64,000 nt of DNA from a bacterium (GTDB lineage Bacteria > UBP6 > UBA1177): NCBI GenBank assembly GCA_017645765.1, contig JAGCNV010000026.1, positions 62,001-126,000 on the forward strand. Direction: 5' to 3'. Below are positions 1-8,518 of the stretch, piece by piece. Both the position numbers and the translations under genes were made by a program. Within the stretch, counting starts at the first letter, position 1. Each line of letters opens with the position of its first letter. Under the pieces are notes generated by a model, which was given only the letters and a program-made list of their open reading frames with translations, was not told the origin of the DNA and ran no database searches.

Positions 1-34
1 AGGTAAAATCATCGATTCCTTTGCAGCAAAGTGA
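1..34 (+). CDS. C-terminal tail of an upstream gene (partial)
   Basis: An open frame enters the window and ends at TGA (32-34), reading ...GKIIDSFAAK. It lies 6 bp before aroC in the same direction, so it is probably the preceding gene of the aromatic operon. Ten codons are too few to name it. Confidence 0.35.
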   Translation, partial: GKIIDSFAAK

Positions 35-40
35 AGAGTA

Positions 41-1072
41 ATGCAGTTTGTTTCTGCCGGAGAGTCCCACGGTTCGGAACTTGTTGCCGTTCTCAGCGGA
101 TTTCCGGCGGGTGTCAGGTTTGACAGTGTTCTTTTTGAGGAAGATTTAAGGAGACGCCGTTCAGGGTTAGGCCGCTCGGCACGACTCGATATCGAAAATG
201 ATGATGTCAGGGTCGTTTCGGGGGTTGCTGCCCGCGTTACGACAGGCGCTCCGATAGCTTTTCTGCTGAAAAATGCGGCAGAAGGCACGCTCTTTGAAAA
301 TGGAGTAATTGATAAAGGGTTTCCGAGACCGGGACATGCGGATTACAGCTCGTTCAGGAAATTCGGGTACGACAACATTTCAATCGGGGCTGAACGCTCG
401 AGTGCACGCGAAACGGCTTTAAGAGTAGCAGCCGGCGCTTTGTGCAGGATGTTCCTTAACGAAATGAATGTTTCAGTCGCTTCCGAAATTCTTGAGATCG
501 GCGGAGTTCCTTACAGCGTTTTTGATGCTGAAAAGGCGCTTGCCGATAAAACGAACGGTACCTGCGGCGGAGTTCTGAAAGTTGTTGTTTCAGGAATTCC
601 GGCGGGTTTGGGTTCAAATGTCCAGTGGTCGGATCACTTGGATTCACGGCTCGCGGCGGCATTGATTTCAATTCCGTCGGTTAAAGGAGTCTATTTCGGG
701 GATACGGAACTTCACAGGATGAGAGGAATCAACGCAGCCGATGCTTTCTGCGGAATGCGCGGCGAGCGGGCGACAAACAGATGCGGAGGAATCGAAGGCG
801 GCATTTCAAACGGTATGCCTCTGGTTGCAACGCTCTATTTCAAGCCTGTTCCGACTCAGCCTTTTGAAGTCGAATCGGTTTCGCCTGTTACGGGCAGAAC
901 CGGAAAATGCCTCCCCGGAATGAACGATCTCTGGTGCATCGAACGCGCCGGAGTCATTGCCGAAAGTATGGCGGCTTTGATTGTTGCCGACGCTTTCTGC
1001 GATAAGTTCGGATCTGACAATCTGAGTGATATCAAGTCGGCTTACACGGCTTATCTGGAGAAGGTAAGATGA
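41..1072 (+). CDS. aroC: Chorismate synthase
   Basis: Converts 5-enolpyruvylshikimate-3-phosphate to chorismate with reduced FMN, the last step of the shikimate pathway, in the cytosol. The 343 residues are near the usual length. Family signatures are visible: GESHG at residues 7-11, RRRRSGLGRSARLD around 37-50, and RPGHADYSSFRKFGY around 96-110 followed by GAERSSARET. The third signature is altered: the usual short RxDxC is replaced by a longer GRTGKCLPGMNDLWC stretch before ERAGVIAESMAALIVAD. GAAGAG upstream is a usable ribosome site. The stop overlaps the aroK start by 4 bp (ATGA), so translation is probably coupled. Confidence 0.95.
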   Translation: MQFVSAGESHGSELVAVLSGFPAGVRFDSVLFEEDLRRRRSGLGRSARLDIENDDVRVVSGVAARVTTGAPIAFLLKNAAEGTLFENGVIDKGFPRPGHADYSSFRKFGYDNISIGAERSSARETALRVAAGALCRMFLNEMNVSVASEILEIGGVPYSVFDAEKALADKTNGTCGGVLKVVVSGIPAGLGSNVQWSDHLDSRLAAALISIPSVKGVYFGDTELHRMRGINAADAFCGMRGERATNRCGGIEGGISNGMPLVATLYFKPVPTQPFEVESVSPVTGRTGKCLPGMNDLWCIERAGVIAESMAALIVADAFCDKFGSDNLSDIKSAYTAYLEKVR

Positions 1073-1569
1073 GGCGGCTCGGTCTGATCGGTTTTTCGGG
1101 AAGCGGAAAGAGCTTGCTTCTGGCTGTTGCTTCAAAGAACGGTTTCAATACGGTTGACACCGATTCTATGATTGAAAAGCAAAGTCCGGAAGCATTCGGG
1201 TTGCTTGAAAACGGCGCGGAGGATGATTTCAGAACGATTGAAACTTCGGTTATAAGCAAAGTTCTGAATTCAGATTTCGATTTTGCCGCTTTCGGCGGCG
1301 GCGTGCATTACGCTCATCCGGCATGGAAAGAGATTTACCGAAGCGGTCTCAAGCTGGTTTATCTGAGAAGTACATTCGAAAATCTCATCGGGAGATTTGA
1401 GGCGAGACCTCTCTATAAAAAGCTTGGGCGTGAAGGTTACGAAAAGCTCTTTTCTGCGAGATTGTCTCTTTACGAAAAGGCGGCGGCGTTTGTCGTTGAT
1501 ACCGACGGGCGCGGTTTGAGTGAAATCTGGTCGGAGATTGAGGAGATATGGAACTCACTTTTTCTGTAA
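1069..1569 (+). CDS. aroK: Shikimate kinase
   Basis: Phosphorylates shikimate on its 3-hydroxyl with ATP. In 166 residues it shows a P-loop GFSGSGKS near the N terminus, the DTD acidic motif that contacts shikimate and Mg2+, FRTIE with the substrate-binding arginine, the FGGGV glycine turn, and a lid containing RPLY, followed by an arginine in ARLSLYEKAA. It overlaps aroC by 4 bp and aroB by 22 bp, so the three genes form one tightly packed unit. AroK is slightly short but no catalytic element is missing. Confidence 0.92.
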   Translation: MRRLGLIGFSGSGKSLLLAVASKNGFNTVDTDSMIEKQSPEAFGLLENGAEDDFRTIETSVISKVLNSDFDFAAFGGGVHYAHPAWKEIYRSGLKLVYLRSTFENLIGRFEARPLYKKLGREGYEKLFSARLSLYEKAAAFVVDTDGRGLSEIWSEIEEIWNSLFL

Positions 1570-2546
1570 CGCACACGACAAAAGTCGGTTTTGAGAAGTC
1601 TTTTGCAGATTTTACGGAATCTCTCGGACTGGACTGCTGTTTCGTGATCGACAGATCGCTTGAAAGTTTTGCGGGATCACTTCCTGAAGTTCGCGTTTTT
1701 TACGTCGACGGAGAGAAGGAGAAGGATCTGAACCACGTTGAAAGCTGTCTGGAATGGCTGATCGACCTCAACGCGGGTCGCAAAACGACTCTCGTTGCAG
1801 TCGGAGGCGGTGCCACGACCGATTTTGCGGCATTCACGGCTTCGATCTACAACCGCGGAATGAGACTTGTGCTTCTTCCTACGACGCTTCTTTCGGCTGT
1901 TGACAGTTCGATCGGCGGGAAAACGGCAGTGAATTTCGTGGCGAAAAACACGATCGGTACCTTCTATCCGGCGCATGAAGTTGTGATCATAGAGGATTTC
2001 TTCAAAACTCTGAATCCGCAGCAGGTTGCGTCGGGAAAGGCTGAGATCATCAAGCTTGCTTTGATAAAAGGCGGAAGGCTTGCCGATATGGTCTTTGCAG
2101 CGGAGGACTTGCTTTCGGAAGAGGCGATAAAGCTTGCGATCCGCGGCAAATACGAGATCGTGAGCGCCGATTTTACGGATACCCTTGAAAAAAGAATTGT
2201 TTTGAACTGGGGGCACACCTTCGGTCATGCGATAGAGATTTATTACGCTCTGCCGCACGGCATGGCTGTTGCCGCCGGTATGGTTCTTGCGCAGGAATGG
2301 GCTGAAATTGCGGGAGCAGATGAGGTCTTTCCGGCTGAAGAACTTGAAAAATTACTGCAAAAACACGGAGTAAACAACGATTTGCAGAAATATAGAAACG
2401 AAAATAAATGGCGTAAATTTATAATGTTGGATAAAAAGAGGAATTTGGACAGAATTTCGATGGTTTACCTGAAAAAAACGGGAGTTCCCGGGATAATTTA
2501 CAGGAATTCTAATGACATATTGAAAGATTTGGAGGAATTAAGATGA
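1548..2546 (+). CDS. aroB: 3-dehydroquinate synthase
   Basis: Cyclises DAHP to 3-dehydroquinate, using NAD+ and a divalent metal. The 332 residues contain the nucleotide loop VGGGATTDFAAF (about 85-96), LLPTTLLSAVDSSIGGKTAVN (about 109-129) and the metal-binding segment NWGHTFGHAIE. The start lies within the last codons of aroK. The stop overlaps the following lipoprotein start by 4 bp. AroB acts earlier in the pathway than AroK and AroC, so gene order does not follow reaction order. Confidence 0.95.
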   Translation: MELTFSVTHTTKVGFEKSFADFTESLGLDCCFVIDRSLESFAGSLPEVRVFYVDGEKEKDLNHVESCLEWLIDLNAGRKTTLVAVGGGATTDFAAFTASIYNRGMRLVLLPTTLLSAVDSSIGGKTAVNFVAKNTIGTFYPAHEVVIIEDFFKTLNPQQVASGKAEIIKLALIKGGRLADMVFAAEDLLSEEAIKLAIRGKYEIVSADFTDTLEKRIVLNWGHTFGHAIEIYYALPHGMAVAAGMVLAQEWAEIAGADEVFPAEELEKLLQKHGVNNDLQKYRNENKWRKFIMLDKKRNLDRISMVYLKKTGVPGIIYRNSNDILKDLEELR

Positions 2547-3544
2547 GAAAGTTTTTCATTCTTACCCTGATGGTTGCTTCATTAATGATGGTTTCATGCG
2601 TCGAAAGGCGTAATCGAGTCATCCTTGAGAAATTTGTTCCGATTTCAGCTCAGGATAACTGCGAGATCAAGGCTGGCGGTGACAAGTATCAAACTGAAGG
2701 CAAGATAGACCTTGCATTCAATTTTGATTACAAACTTGCTTTTCAGATTACGAACTACATTCCGTCAAGCGACGGCGGAAATTCCGAACTGACTACTGCG
2801 GAGGCAAACTATTTCTATTGCGACGAGGTCGAGATAGAATATGACTGGTATCCTTATAAGCAGGATGACGGAAGACAGCTTAAACTTGACCAGAAACTTT
2901 GGAATAAAAAGACAAGAAAGACTGAATATCGTATCGTTGTAGGTCCAGACGGAGGTCAGGCAGCAGGCTGGGTTCATATTTTTGAAGAAGCTCAGGCAAA
3001 AAATCTGATTGACCATGTCAACGATATTGACTGGATTGCAAACCCGCTTGTCGTAAAAATCAGAGCTATCGGTAAAATTGCAGACGGAACGACTGTTAAG
3101 ACGAATCAGATGAAGATTAATATCATTCCGAGTTTCGGAGAATCTATTCAGATGGGTTCGACATATTATAGACCGGAAGGCGGATTCCCTGCACCGGAAG
3201 AAGGCAACACCTTGTCGCAGGAAGAATATGATGCGATTATGGCATCCTGTGCTTTCAGCGATCCTCTGCTGAACGGATGTTTGTACGGTCAGGATGATGC
3301 TCAGCTCAACTGCTATGCAGGTGATACCGCATGGGAAAGGTATATTGTTGAGTCAAACGGCTGGACTTACATTCCGGGATATGCGGCTGCCGGTGTAGTA
3401 GAGATGATTTACAATAACTACAAAAAACCTGCTGGCGACAACGGTGATTATCTGTGTTGTCCGGGTCAGGCACCGCAGGCACCTGAAACGAAGGACGACG
3501 AGGACGCTTCTAATGCTGCTAATGGTGCAGGAAGCGGAGAATAG
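2543..3544 (+). CDS. Lipoprotein of unknown function, coupled to aroB
   Basis: No family is recognised in this 333-residue product. A classical lipoprotein signal is visible: MRKFF, a hydrophobic stretch, then MMVSC with Cys19 as the acylated residue, so it is probably membrane-anchored. The mature part is mixed alpha/beta in appearance without repeats. The last third holds several cysteines (in CAFSD, GCLYG, NCYAG and a CC pair near residue 311) that could form disulphides in the periplasm. The tail is acidic and Ala/Asn/Gly-rich. The ATG overlaps the aroB stop (ATGA), an odd partner for a surface protein. Confidence 0.75.
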   Translation: MRKFFILTLMVASLMMVSCVERRNRVILEKFVPISAQDNCEIKAGGDKYQTEGKIDLAFNFDYKLAFQITNYIPSSDGGNSELTTAEANYFYCDEVEIEYDWYPYKQDDGRQLKLDQKLWNKKTRKTEYRIVVGPDGGQAAGWVHIFEEAQAKNLIDHVNDIDWIANPLVVKIRAIGKIADGTTVKTNQMKINIIPSFGESIQMGSTYYRPEGGFPAPEEGNTLSQEEYDAIMASCAFSDPLLNGCLYGQDDAQLNCYAGDTAWERYIVESNGWTYIPGYAAAGVVEMIYNNYKKPAGDNGDYLCCPGQAPQAPETKDDEDASNAANGAGSGE

Positions 3545-3614
3545 TACTCTTTCGATCCGTTTTTTCCCCAAGTTTCTTTTTTATCTTTTTTTTCTGAAAA
3601 ATTTCTTATAAAAA

Positions 3615-3642
3615 GTGATTTTTTAATAAAAATCCTTATTAT
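3615..3642 (+). promoter_or_regulatory. Candidate promoter for the 3682 gene
   Basis: TATTAT (3637-3642) is followed by CTAC and then CGTTTTTTT, the downstream pattern seen at several other promoters in this window. The -35 at a 16-bp distance is poor (GTGATT). The start codon is 40 bp downstream. Confidence 0.4.
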
Positions 3643-3681
3643 CTACCGTTTTTTTGTTTCGTTTTCTATTTTGGAGGAAAA

Positions 3682-4482
3682 ATGAGACTTGTCCATCTGA
3701 AAGATGTTGTAACTTTGGGAAATGTCGCTATCGGTTTTCTCTCTGCCGTTCTGGCGATAGAAGGTGACGTCCAGAATGCATGTTATCTGGTTATGGCCGC
3801 TTTTGTTCTTGATTTCTGCGACGGAATCGTTGCAAGGCTCACAAAAATGAGCAATGACTTCGGAAAGGAACTGGATCTTATCGCAGACCATGTGACTTAT
3901 GCGGTATGTCCGGCATTTGTGCTTTACGCTTTTTTCAGGATTGAAAACGGCGGATTTCTCAACGCTTTCATAGCTTACTGCATGGGAATGGTTCCGCTTG
4001 TTTTCGGTTGCGTAAGACATGCGAGAAATGAAGTCTACGATATTGACTTTCCGCGTTTTTTCCTTGGTACTCCGCGTCCGGTATCTGCTTTTTATCTGAT
4101 GAGTTTGATCGGAGCAGGCATTCATATAGGCAAGTATCTTCCTGAAGAGTATCTTTCGTATTACAAGTATTTCCTGATTCCGCTTTTCATCTGGATTGCT
4201 TGGAACAACCTTTCTTTCAGACCGTTTGTAAGCCATCACGGACGCGTATTCAACAAAAGATTTAAGTTTTTTATGAGTGTTGCGGTTCTGATGCTTGTCG
4301 CAAGCGGAGTGGCAACGGCTATGACAGGTGAACCGTGGCTGCTTGACTGCCTTCTTTTCCATATGCTTGTATACACATTTTTGTCTCCGGTCTGCTTCGA
4401 CAAAGGCGATCTCGACGGATATAAGGAGTATGTCGCGGCTAAAAAGGCTGAAATTGCTGAAGATATGAAACCGAAAGGTTAG
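3682..4482 (+). CDS. pssA: CDP-alcohol phosphatidyltransferase (phosphatidylserine synthase-like)
   Basis: An integral membrane enzyme that transfers a phosphatidyl group from CDP-diacylglycerol to an alcohol, most likely serine. Residues 34-56 fit the family signature exactly: DG-x2-AR-x8-G-x3-D-x3-D (DGIVARLTKMSNDFGKELDLIAD). Further hydrophobic segments run to about residue 250, consistent with six to eight membrane helices. The 266-residue length suits type II PssA, but phosphatidylcholine synthase (Pcs) is an alternative. The start has a strong GGAGG site. The next gene begins 8 bp downstream and encodes a nucleotidyltransferase, hinting at a joint role in making a phospholipid or polar head group. 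Confidence 0.85.
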   Translation: MRLVHLKDVVTLGNVAIGFLSAVLAIEGDVQNACYLVMAAFVLDFCDGIVARLTKMSNDFGKELDLIADHVTYAVCPAFVLYAFFRIENGGFLNAFIAYCMGMVPLVFGCVRHARNEVYDIDFPRFFLGTPRPVSAFYLMSLIGAGIHIGKYLPEEYLSYYKYFLIPLFIWIAWNNLSFRPFVSHHGRVFNKRFKFFMSVAVLMLVASGVATAMTGEPWLLDCLLFHMLVYTFLSPVCFDKGDLDGYKEYVAAKKAEIAEDMKPKG

Positions 4483-4490
4483 AGGAGAAT

Positions 4491-5807
4491 ATGATAAGAC
4501 AAGGCGTTATCCTTGCAAGCGGGCTTGGCAGCAGGCTCAACAGTGAAGGCCGCAACGAGCCGAAACCGCTTATGCCGGTAGGCGGTATGGCTTTGATTGA
4601 ACGTGTAATCACGCTCATGCAGTCTGTCGGCATTGAAAAAATCGTCGTAGTTGTCGGTTACCGCGGTGATCAGATAAAGGAATATATTCGGAAGAACAAC
4701 ATTCAGGGTGTCGTTTTTGCCGAAAACACCGAATACAACAAGAAAAACGGTATTTCGCTGCTTAGGGCTCATGACTTCCTGGATGATGCTCCGTTCATGC
4801 TTTCGATGTCAGATCATATCTTTTCCAACGATTTTTTCGGAGATTTTCTCGAAAAGGCTGAACCTAGTCTTGAAAAATATGATGTCGTTCTCTCGGTTGA
4901 CAGGAATATTGAGGGTGTTTTCGATCTGGATGACGCAACGAAAGTTGTTAGCGAAAACGGTGAAATCACGACTATCGGCAAGGAACTTCCTTCGTACGAC
5001 GCTGTCGATACGGGGCTTTTCCTCTGCAAACAGGCGGTATTTCCGAGGCTTCAGGAGATTTACGACACGAAAGGTGACGTTTCGATATCTGATGTTATGA
5101 GTATCGAAGCGCGGGAAAGAAAGTTCGCCTGTGCTGAAATGACAGGGCATCTCTGGCAGGATGTCGATACTCCTTCAATGAAAAACGAAGCCGAGGAGCG
5201 TCTTATAGACAACTATCTTGAAAAAGACGGGTCGTTCGCCTTTTTCTCGAATAAAATGTTTGCCAAAAGCGCGAAAGAACTTGCCATGCTGCTTTTGGGA
5301 AAGGAGCATTTCGACTGGAATCTGCTTGGTACCGTCGTTTTTATAGTTGTTCTCCTGTTTACGGCTGTCGCTCTTTTCGCTGATATTCCGCAACTTTCTG
5401 TTGTTCCGCTTCTGCTGACGACTTTCATTTTTTATCTCAGCAGGATCAGAAACAATGTCAGAACTGTTCCTCTGAAAAACGAGAATTTTATTTTTTCGTG
5501 GAAATTCAACTTTATAATTGCGACTCTGCCGGCTGTTTTGGAAACTTGCGGCACGCTTTTCGTAGGTTTGCCGCTCGTTGTCGTGATGTTTGCCGTTTCT
5601 CTGGCGGAAGTGCTTAAAATCGGCAGTTTTTTGCAGCGTCTCGAACTGCCGCAGATTTCCGACAGTGTGGCCGGCACTTATTTTTCACCCTCTCTTTTCT
5701 GGATCGTTTATGTTGTTTCTATACTGATTCTGCCTGAATGGTTTGTCGGATTCATTCCATTTGTATATTTTATATTTTTGCCTTTTTCCGGTGAAAAGAG
5801 GGGTTGA
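4491..5807 (+). CDS. Sugar/inositol-phosphate nucleotidyltransferase fused to a membrane domain
   Basis: The N-terminal ~245 residues form a nucleotidyltransferase: LASGLGSRL (8-16) and EPKPLMPVGG bind NTP and metal, and NTEYNKKNGISLLRA plus MSDHI match the inositol-1-phosphate or phosphocholine cytidylyltransferase type. From about residue 260 the protein becomes a multi-spanning membrane domain with roughly five or six hydrophobic segments. In archaeal fusions such a domain is a CDP-alcohol transferase, but the DG-x2-AR motif is absent here; the neighbouring pssA-like protein has it instead. The 438-residue protein overlaps the ExbD/TolR start by 1 bp. Nucleotide specificity cannot be read from the sequence. 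Confidence 0.75.
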   Translation: MIRQGVILASGLGSRLNSEGRNEPKPLMPVGGMALIERVITLMQSVGIEKIVVVVGYRGDQIKEYIRKNNIQGVVFAENTEYNKKNGISLLRAHDFLDDAPFMLSMSDHIFSNDFFGDFLEKAEPSLEKYDVVLSVDRNIEGVFDLDDATKVVSENGEITTIGKELPSYDAVDTGLFLCKQAVFPRLQEIYDTKGDVSISDVMSIEARERKFACAEMTGHLWQDVDTPSMKNEAEERLIDNYLEKDGSFAFFSNKMFAKSAKELAMLLLGKEHFDWNLLGTVVFIVVLLFTAVALFADIPQLSVVPLLLTTFIFYLSRIRNNVRTVPLKNENFIFSWKFNFIIATLPAVLETCGTLFVGLPLVVVMFAVSLAEVLKIGSFLQRLELPQISDSVAGTYFSPSLFWIVYVVSILILPEWFVGFIPFVYFIFLPFSGEKRG

Positions 5808-6217
5808 TGGAACTTAAAAAACGTGTCGGTAAAGATTTTTCTATCGATATAAGTTCGCTTGTTGACGTTCTTTTCACGCTTCTCATTTTCTTTTCTCTGA
5901 CAAGCACTTTCGTAAAGGAATCGGGACTTAAGGTCGATCTTCCGAAAGCTTCTTCAGATACGCCGCTTGTTTCGGCTGAAAAATTCGAGATCGCGATAAG
6001 CGCCGACGGTCGGATAGCTTTGGGCGGAACAGAGGTTTCGTCAATGGAAGATGTAAAAGAATTCCTCTCAAAATTTGACACGGATATGCGTTTAAAATAT
6101 GTTATGGTCATCAAAGCCGACGTTACCACTCAGCACGGCAGGGTAACGGAAGTTCTTGATATACTGAAGTCTTTGAAATTTGAAAATATAGCAGTGGCAA
6201 CGAGGTCAAAGGAATGA
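5807..6217 (+). CDS. ExbD/TolR-family protein
   Basis: A single-span inner-membrane protein of the proton-driven ExbBD/TolQR motor class. A short basic N terminus leads into ISSLVDVLFTLLIFFSLTS, with the conserved membrane aspartate, followed by a periplasmic domain (about residues 45-136). The ATG at 5807 sits in a TGATG overlap with the preceding stop; an in-frame TTG one codon earlier is less likely. No ExbB/TolQ partner, TonB or TolA lies beside it. The usual partner must be elsewhere, or this is a solitary member. Confidence 0.85.
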   Translation: MELKKRVGKDFSIDISSLVDVLFTLLIFFSLTSTFVKESGLKVDLPKASSDTPLVSAEKFEIAISADGRIALGGTEVSSMEDVKEFLSKFDTDMRLKYVMVIKADVTTQHGRVTEVLDILKSLKFENIAVATRSKE

Positions 6218-6498
6218 AAAAAAACCAAAAATTTCTCATAATCGGTTTTTTATTTTTGGTGTTTTCGGCTGTTTGCATCTACGATATTCTTTCTTCTTAC
6301 GGCGAGTTCAACCGCAACAGAGACAAAATCAAGGCGATAGAAGAAAAGCAGTATGTCATAAACCGTGAAAAAGATATCTTGAACTGGAAAATAGAGCGTT
6401 TTGCCAAAAATCCTAAAGCTGCCGAGGAAATTCTCAGGCAAAAATATAAAATGATTCGTTCAGATCAATATAAATACAGATATACACCAGAAAAATGA
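6214..6498 (+). CDS. DivIC/FtsB-like septum formation protein
   Basis: A 94-residue protein with one N-terminal membrane helix (about residues 7-25) and then a short coiled coil (NRNRDKIKAIEEKQYVINRE) ending in a basic, tyrosine-rich tail. This layout and size fit the DivIC/FtsB family, which links FtsL and FtsQ at the division site. The segment KNPKAAEEILRQKYKMIR is the family's typical ending. It overlaps both neighbours by 4 bp. Assignment rests on topology and weak sequence resemblance. Confidence 0.65.
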   Translation: MKKNQKFLIIGFLFLVFSAVCIYDILSSYGEFNRNRDKIKAIEEKQYVINREKDILNWKIERFAKNPKAAEEILRQKYKMIRSDQYKYRYTPEK

Positions 6499-8507
6499 CA
6501 GCTTTACTTGAATTCCGTTTTTTCGGTCACATTGTGACCCTTTTGTTTTCGATCCTTTCAATTTATTTCAAAGACAGCATTCCGATCCTTATCATACTTT
6601 GGAGTATTTTCGTTTTTTTGGTCATTTACCTCCGTGTTGTGGAAAAGAAGAGGATTCCGGTACAGCTTTTTCTTCTTCCGGTATTCATAGTTTCCGGCGG
6701 AGTCGCTGGAAGTCCGGTTCTTCCGCTTCTTTTTCTTGCTCTGCCGCTGACTTTGCAGAAAAGCGACGACAGTTCCTACATCGGATTTACTGTGACTTCG
6801 TTCATTCTGATGCTGTGCAGCGGCAATATTTCCGACTATTCCGATTTTATCATTTATGTTTTATTTGTTTTTTCGGCAGTAGGTGTCTGGTTTTTTATGA
6901 GAAAGGGTTTCTCGTTTCTGCTGGCTCAACCGCCTGCCGCTCCGATTGCAATGAAATCCAAAGTCAGCACGCCGCTTGTCAAAGATCCTTTCAGACCGCT
7001 GAAAAAGTATCTTGTCCGCACCAGGAATTTTAACAACAAGCCTGTTTATCTGCGTCTGATCGTACTTCTTCCAGGCGGAACGGCAAAAATATACGAGTCG
7101 GAAACCGAATTTGCGTTGAAAGGTCTTCTGTTCAGGGCTGTTCACGATAAAACCGAGGTGGCAACAAACGTCCTTCTGGATGACGACAGGGAAAATATTC
7201 CAATGATGCCGGAATATAACTTCAGGATATACTATCCGGTTTCGCTGGTCGATTCCGATGACGTGACCCTTTTCGAGCCGGAATATGTTGTTGTTGTCGA
7301 TACTAATATCAAAGGAAAAATCGACAAAGAAGAGCTCGTTCAGAAGTTCTCCGAGATAAAGGACGATGTTCTCGAACAGCTCAGGCAGTCCGAGACTTTC
7401 AGCCATATTTCCGTCGAAAAGCAGAGAAACGCCACACTGTATCAGGAGACTTCGAATATTGTCGATGCTTTCGACCACGACGAGCTGCTTAAAGCTGCTG
7501 CGCTTGCGATATTCAACCTCGCTCCGGAAGCGAGCGGTGTCTTTGTTGCGACAAAAGGCGAGGAAAACACTTTCGCCGGTTACTCTTTTACAGTCAAGGA
7601 GCTTTCAAAAGGGAAGCCCAAACTTGAAATGTCAGATATAAACGATCCTGTTACCGCAGAAATAAAGGATCCTCAGTCGATTCACGCTATGATGGTGAAC
7701 GGGAAAATAGACGATTACTACGAAGCCGCCGATGTGAACAAACGCAAGTCGAATCCTATGTTCCCGCCGGAATTCGATGATCTGAACAAAAAAAGCTGTG
7801 TGATGATCCGCTGCATGACCTTTAAAAACGATGTCAAAGGAACTATTTCGGTTCTCACCGACACAACGAATGATTTTGAAGAACTCAAAAAGCATTCCGC
7901 ATCTGTCAGAATGATTTCAAAAGTAGTTTCGTCGGCTCTCAACAATATAGAGATGTTCCAGAAGATGGAAGAACTTTCAAACATTGACGGTTTGACTGGT
8001 CTTTACAACAGGCGCTGTTTCAACAATATGATCGAACAGAAGATCAGTGAGGCTGGCAGGGCGAAAGTCCAGCTTTCGATGATCATGCTTGACATCGACT
8101 TCTTTAAGAAAGTCAACGATACTTATGGTCACAAAGCGGGAGATGACGTTATCCGCTTTATTTCGGCAACGATAAAGAAATCGATCCGTAAAGTTGATTT
8201 TGCCGCGCGTTACGGCGGAGAGGAATTCGTAATTCTGCTTTACAACACATCTATTTCAGCGGCAGCAAATATTGCGGACAAAATCAGGAATATAGTCCGT
8301 GATTCAACGGTCAATGCAGACGGATCTCCTCTGAACATAACGATTTCGCTCGGCGTTTCCTCTTTCCCGATGCCTTCGATGAATGCCGAGAATCTTGTTA
8401 AAAACGCAGACACAGCACTTTACTATTCAAAAGAGCACGGCCGCGATCAGGTCTCCGTTTACAACAGTGAAATGGAAGAAAAGGAAGACGAGGAAGAGGA
8501 AGAATAA
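6495..8507 (+). CDS. Membrane-bound diguanylate cyclase (GGDEF) with a GAF-like sensor
   Basis: Makes the second messenger cyclic di-GMP from two GTP. The first ~150 residues are hydrophobic, probably five or six membrane helices. A globular region of unknown type follows, then a GAF-like segment around 310-480, then the GGDEF domain (about 495-660). The active site is GGEEF at 574-578. RKVD at 565-568 lies five residues before it, which is the spacing of a product-inhibition I-site, so the enzyme is probably active and self-limited. The C terminus is almost entirely Glu/Asp. The stop codon faces the RNase gene 11 bp away; no terminator hairpin is seen between them. Confidence 0.9.
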   Translation: MTALLEFRFFGHIVTLLFSILSIYFKDSIPILIILWSIFVFLVIYLRVVEKKRIPVQLFLLPVFIVSGGVAGSPVLPLLFLALPLTLQKSDDSSYIGFTVTSFILMLCSGNISDYSDFIIYVLFVFSAVGVWFFMRKGFSFLLAQPPAAPIAMKSKVSTPLVKDPFRPLKKYLVRTRNFNNKPVYLRLIVLLPGGTAKIYESETEFALKGLLFRAVHDKTEVATNVLLDDDRENIPMMPEYNFRIYYPVSLVDSDDVTLFEPEYVVVVDTNIKGKIDKEELVQKFSEIKDDVLEQLRQSETFSHISVEKQRNATLYQETSNIVDAFDHDELLKAAALAIFNLAPEASGVFVATKGEENTFAGYSFTVKELSKGKPKLEMSDINDPVTAEIKDPQSIHAMMVNGKIDDYYEAADVNKRKSNPMFPPEFDDLNKKSCVMIRCMTFKNDVKGTISVLTDTTNDFEELKKHSASVRMISKVVSSALNNIEMFQKMEELSNIDGLTGLYNRRCFNNMIEQKISEAGRAKVQLSMIMLDIDFFKKVNDTYGHKAGDDVIRFISATIKKSIRKVDFAARYGGEEFVILLYNTSISAAANIADKIRNIVRDSTVNADGSPLNITISLGVSSFPMPSMNAENLVKNADTALYYSKEHGRDQVSVYNSEMEEKEDEEEEE

Positions 8508-8518
8508 AAATTTTTCCG

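Noticed and set aside
3643-4362. 239-codon minus-strand open frame opposite pssA
   Set aside because: Basic, low-complexity translation with no start signal; the plus strand has a complete CDP-alcohol transferase motif.
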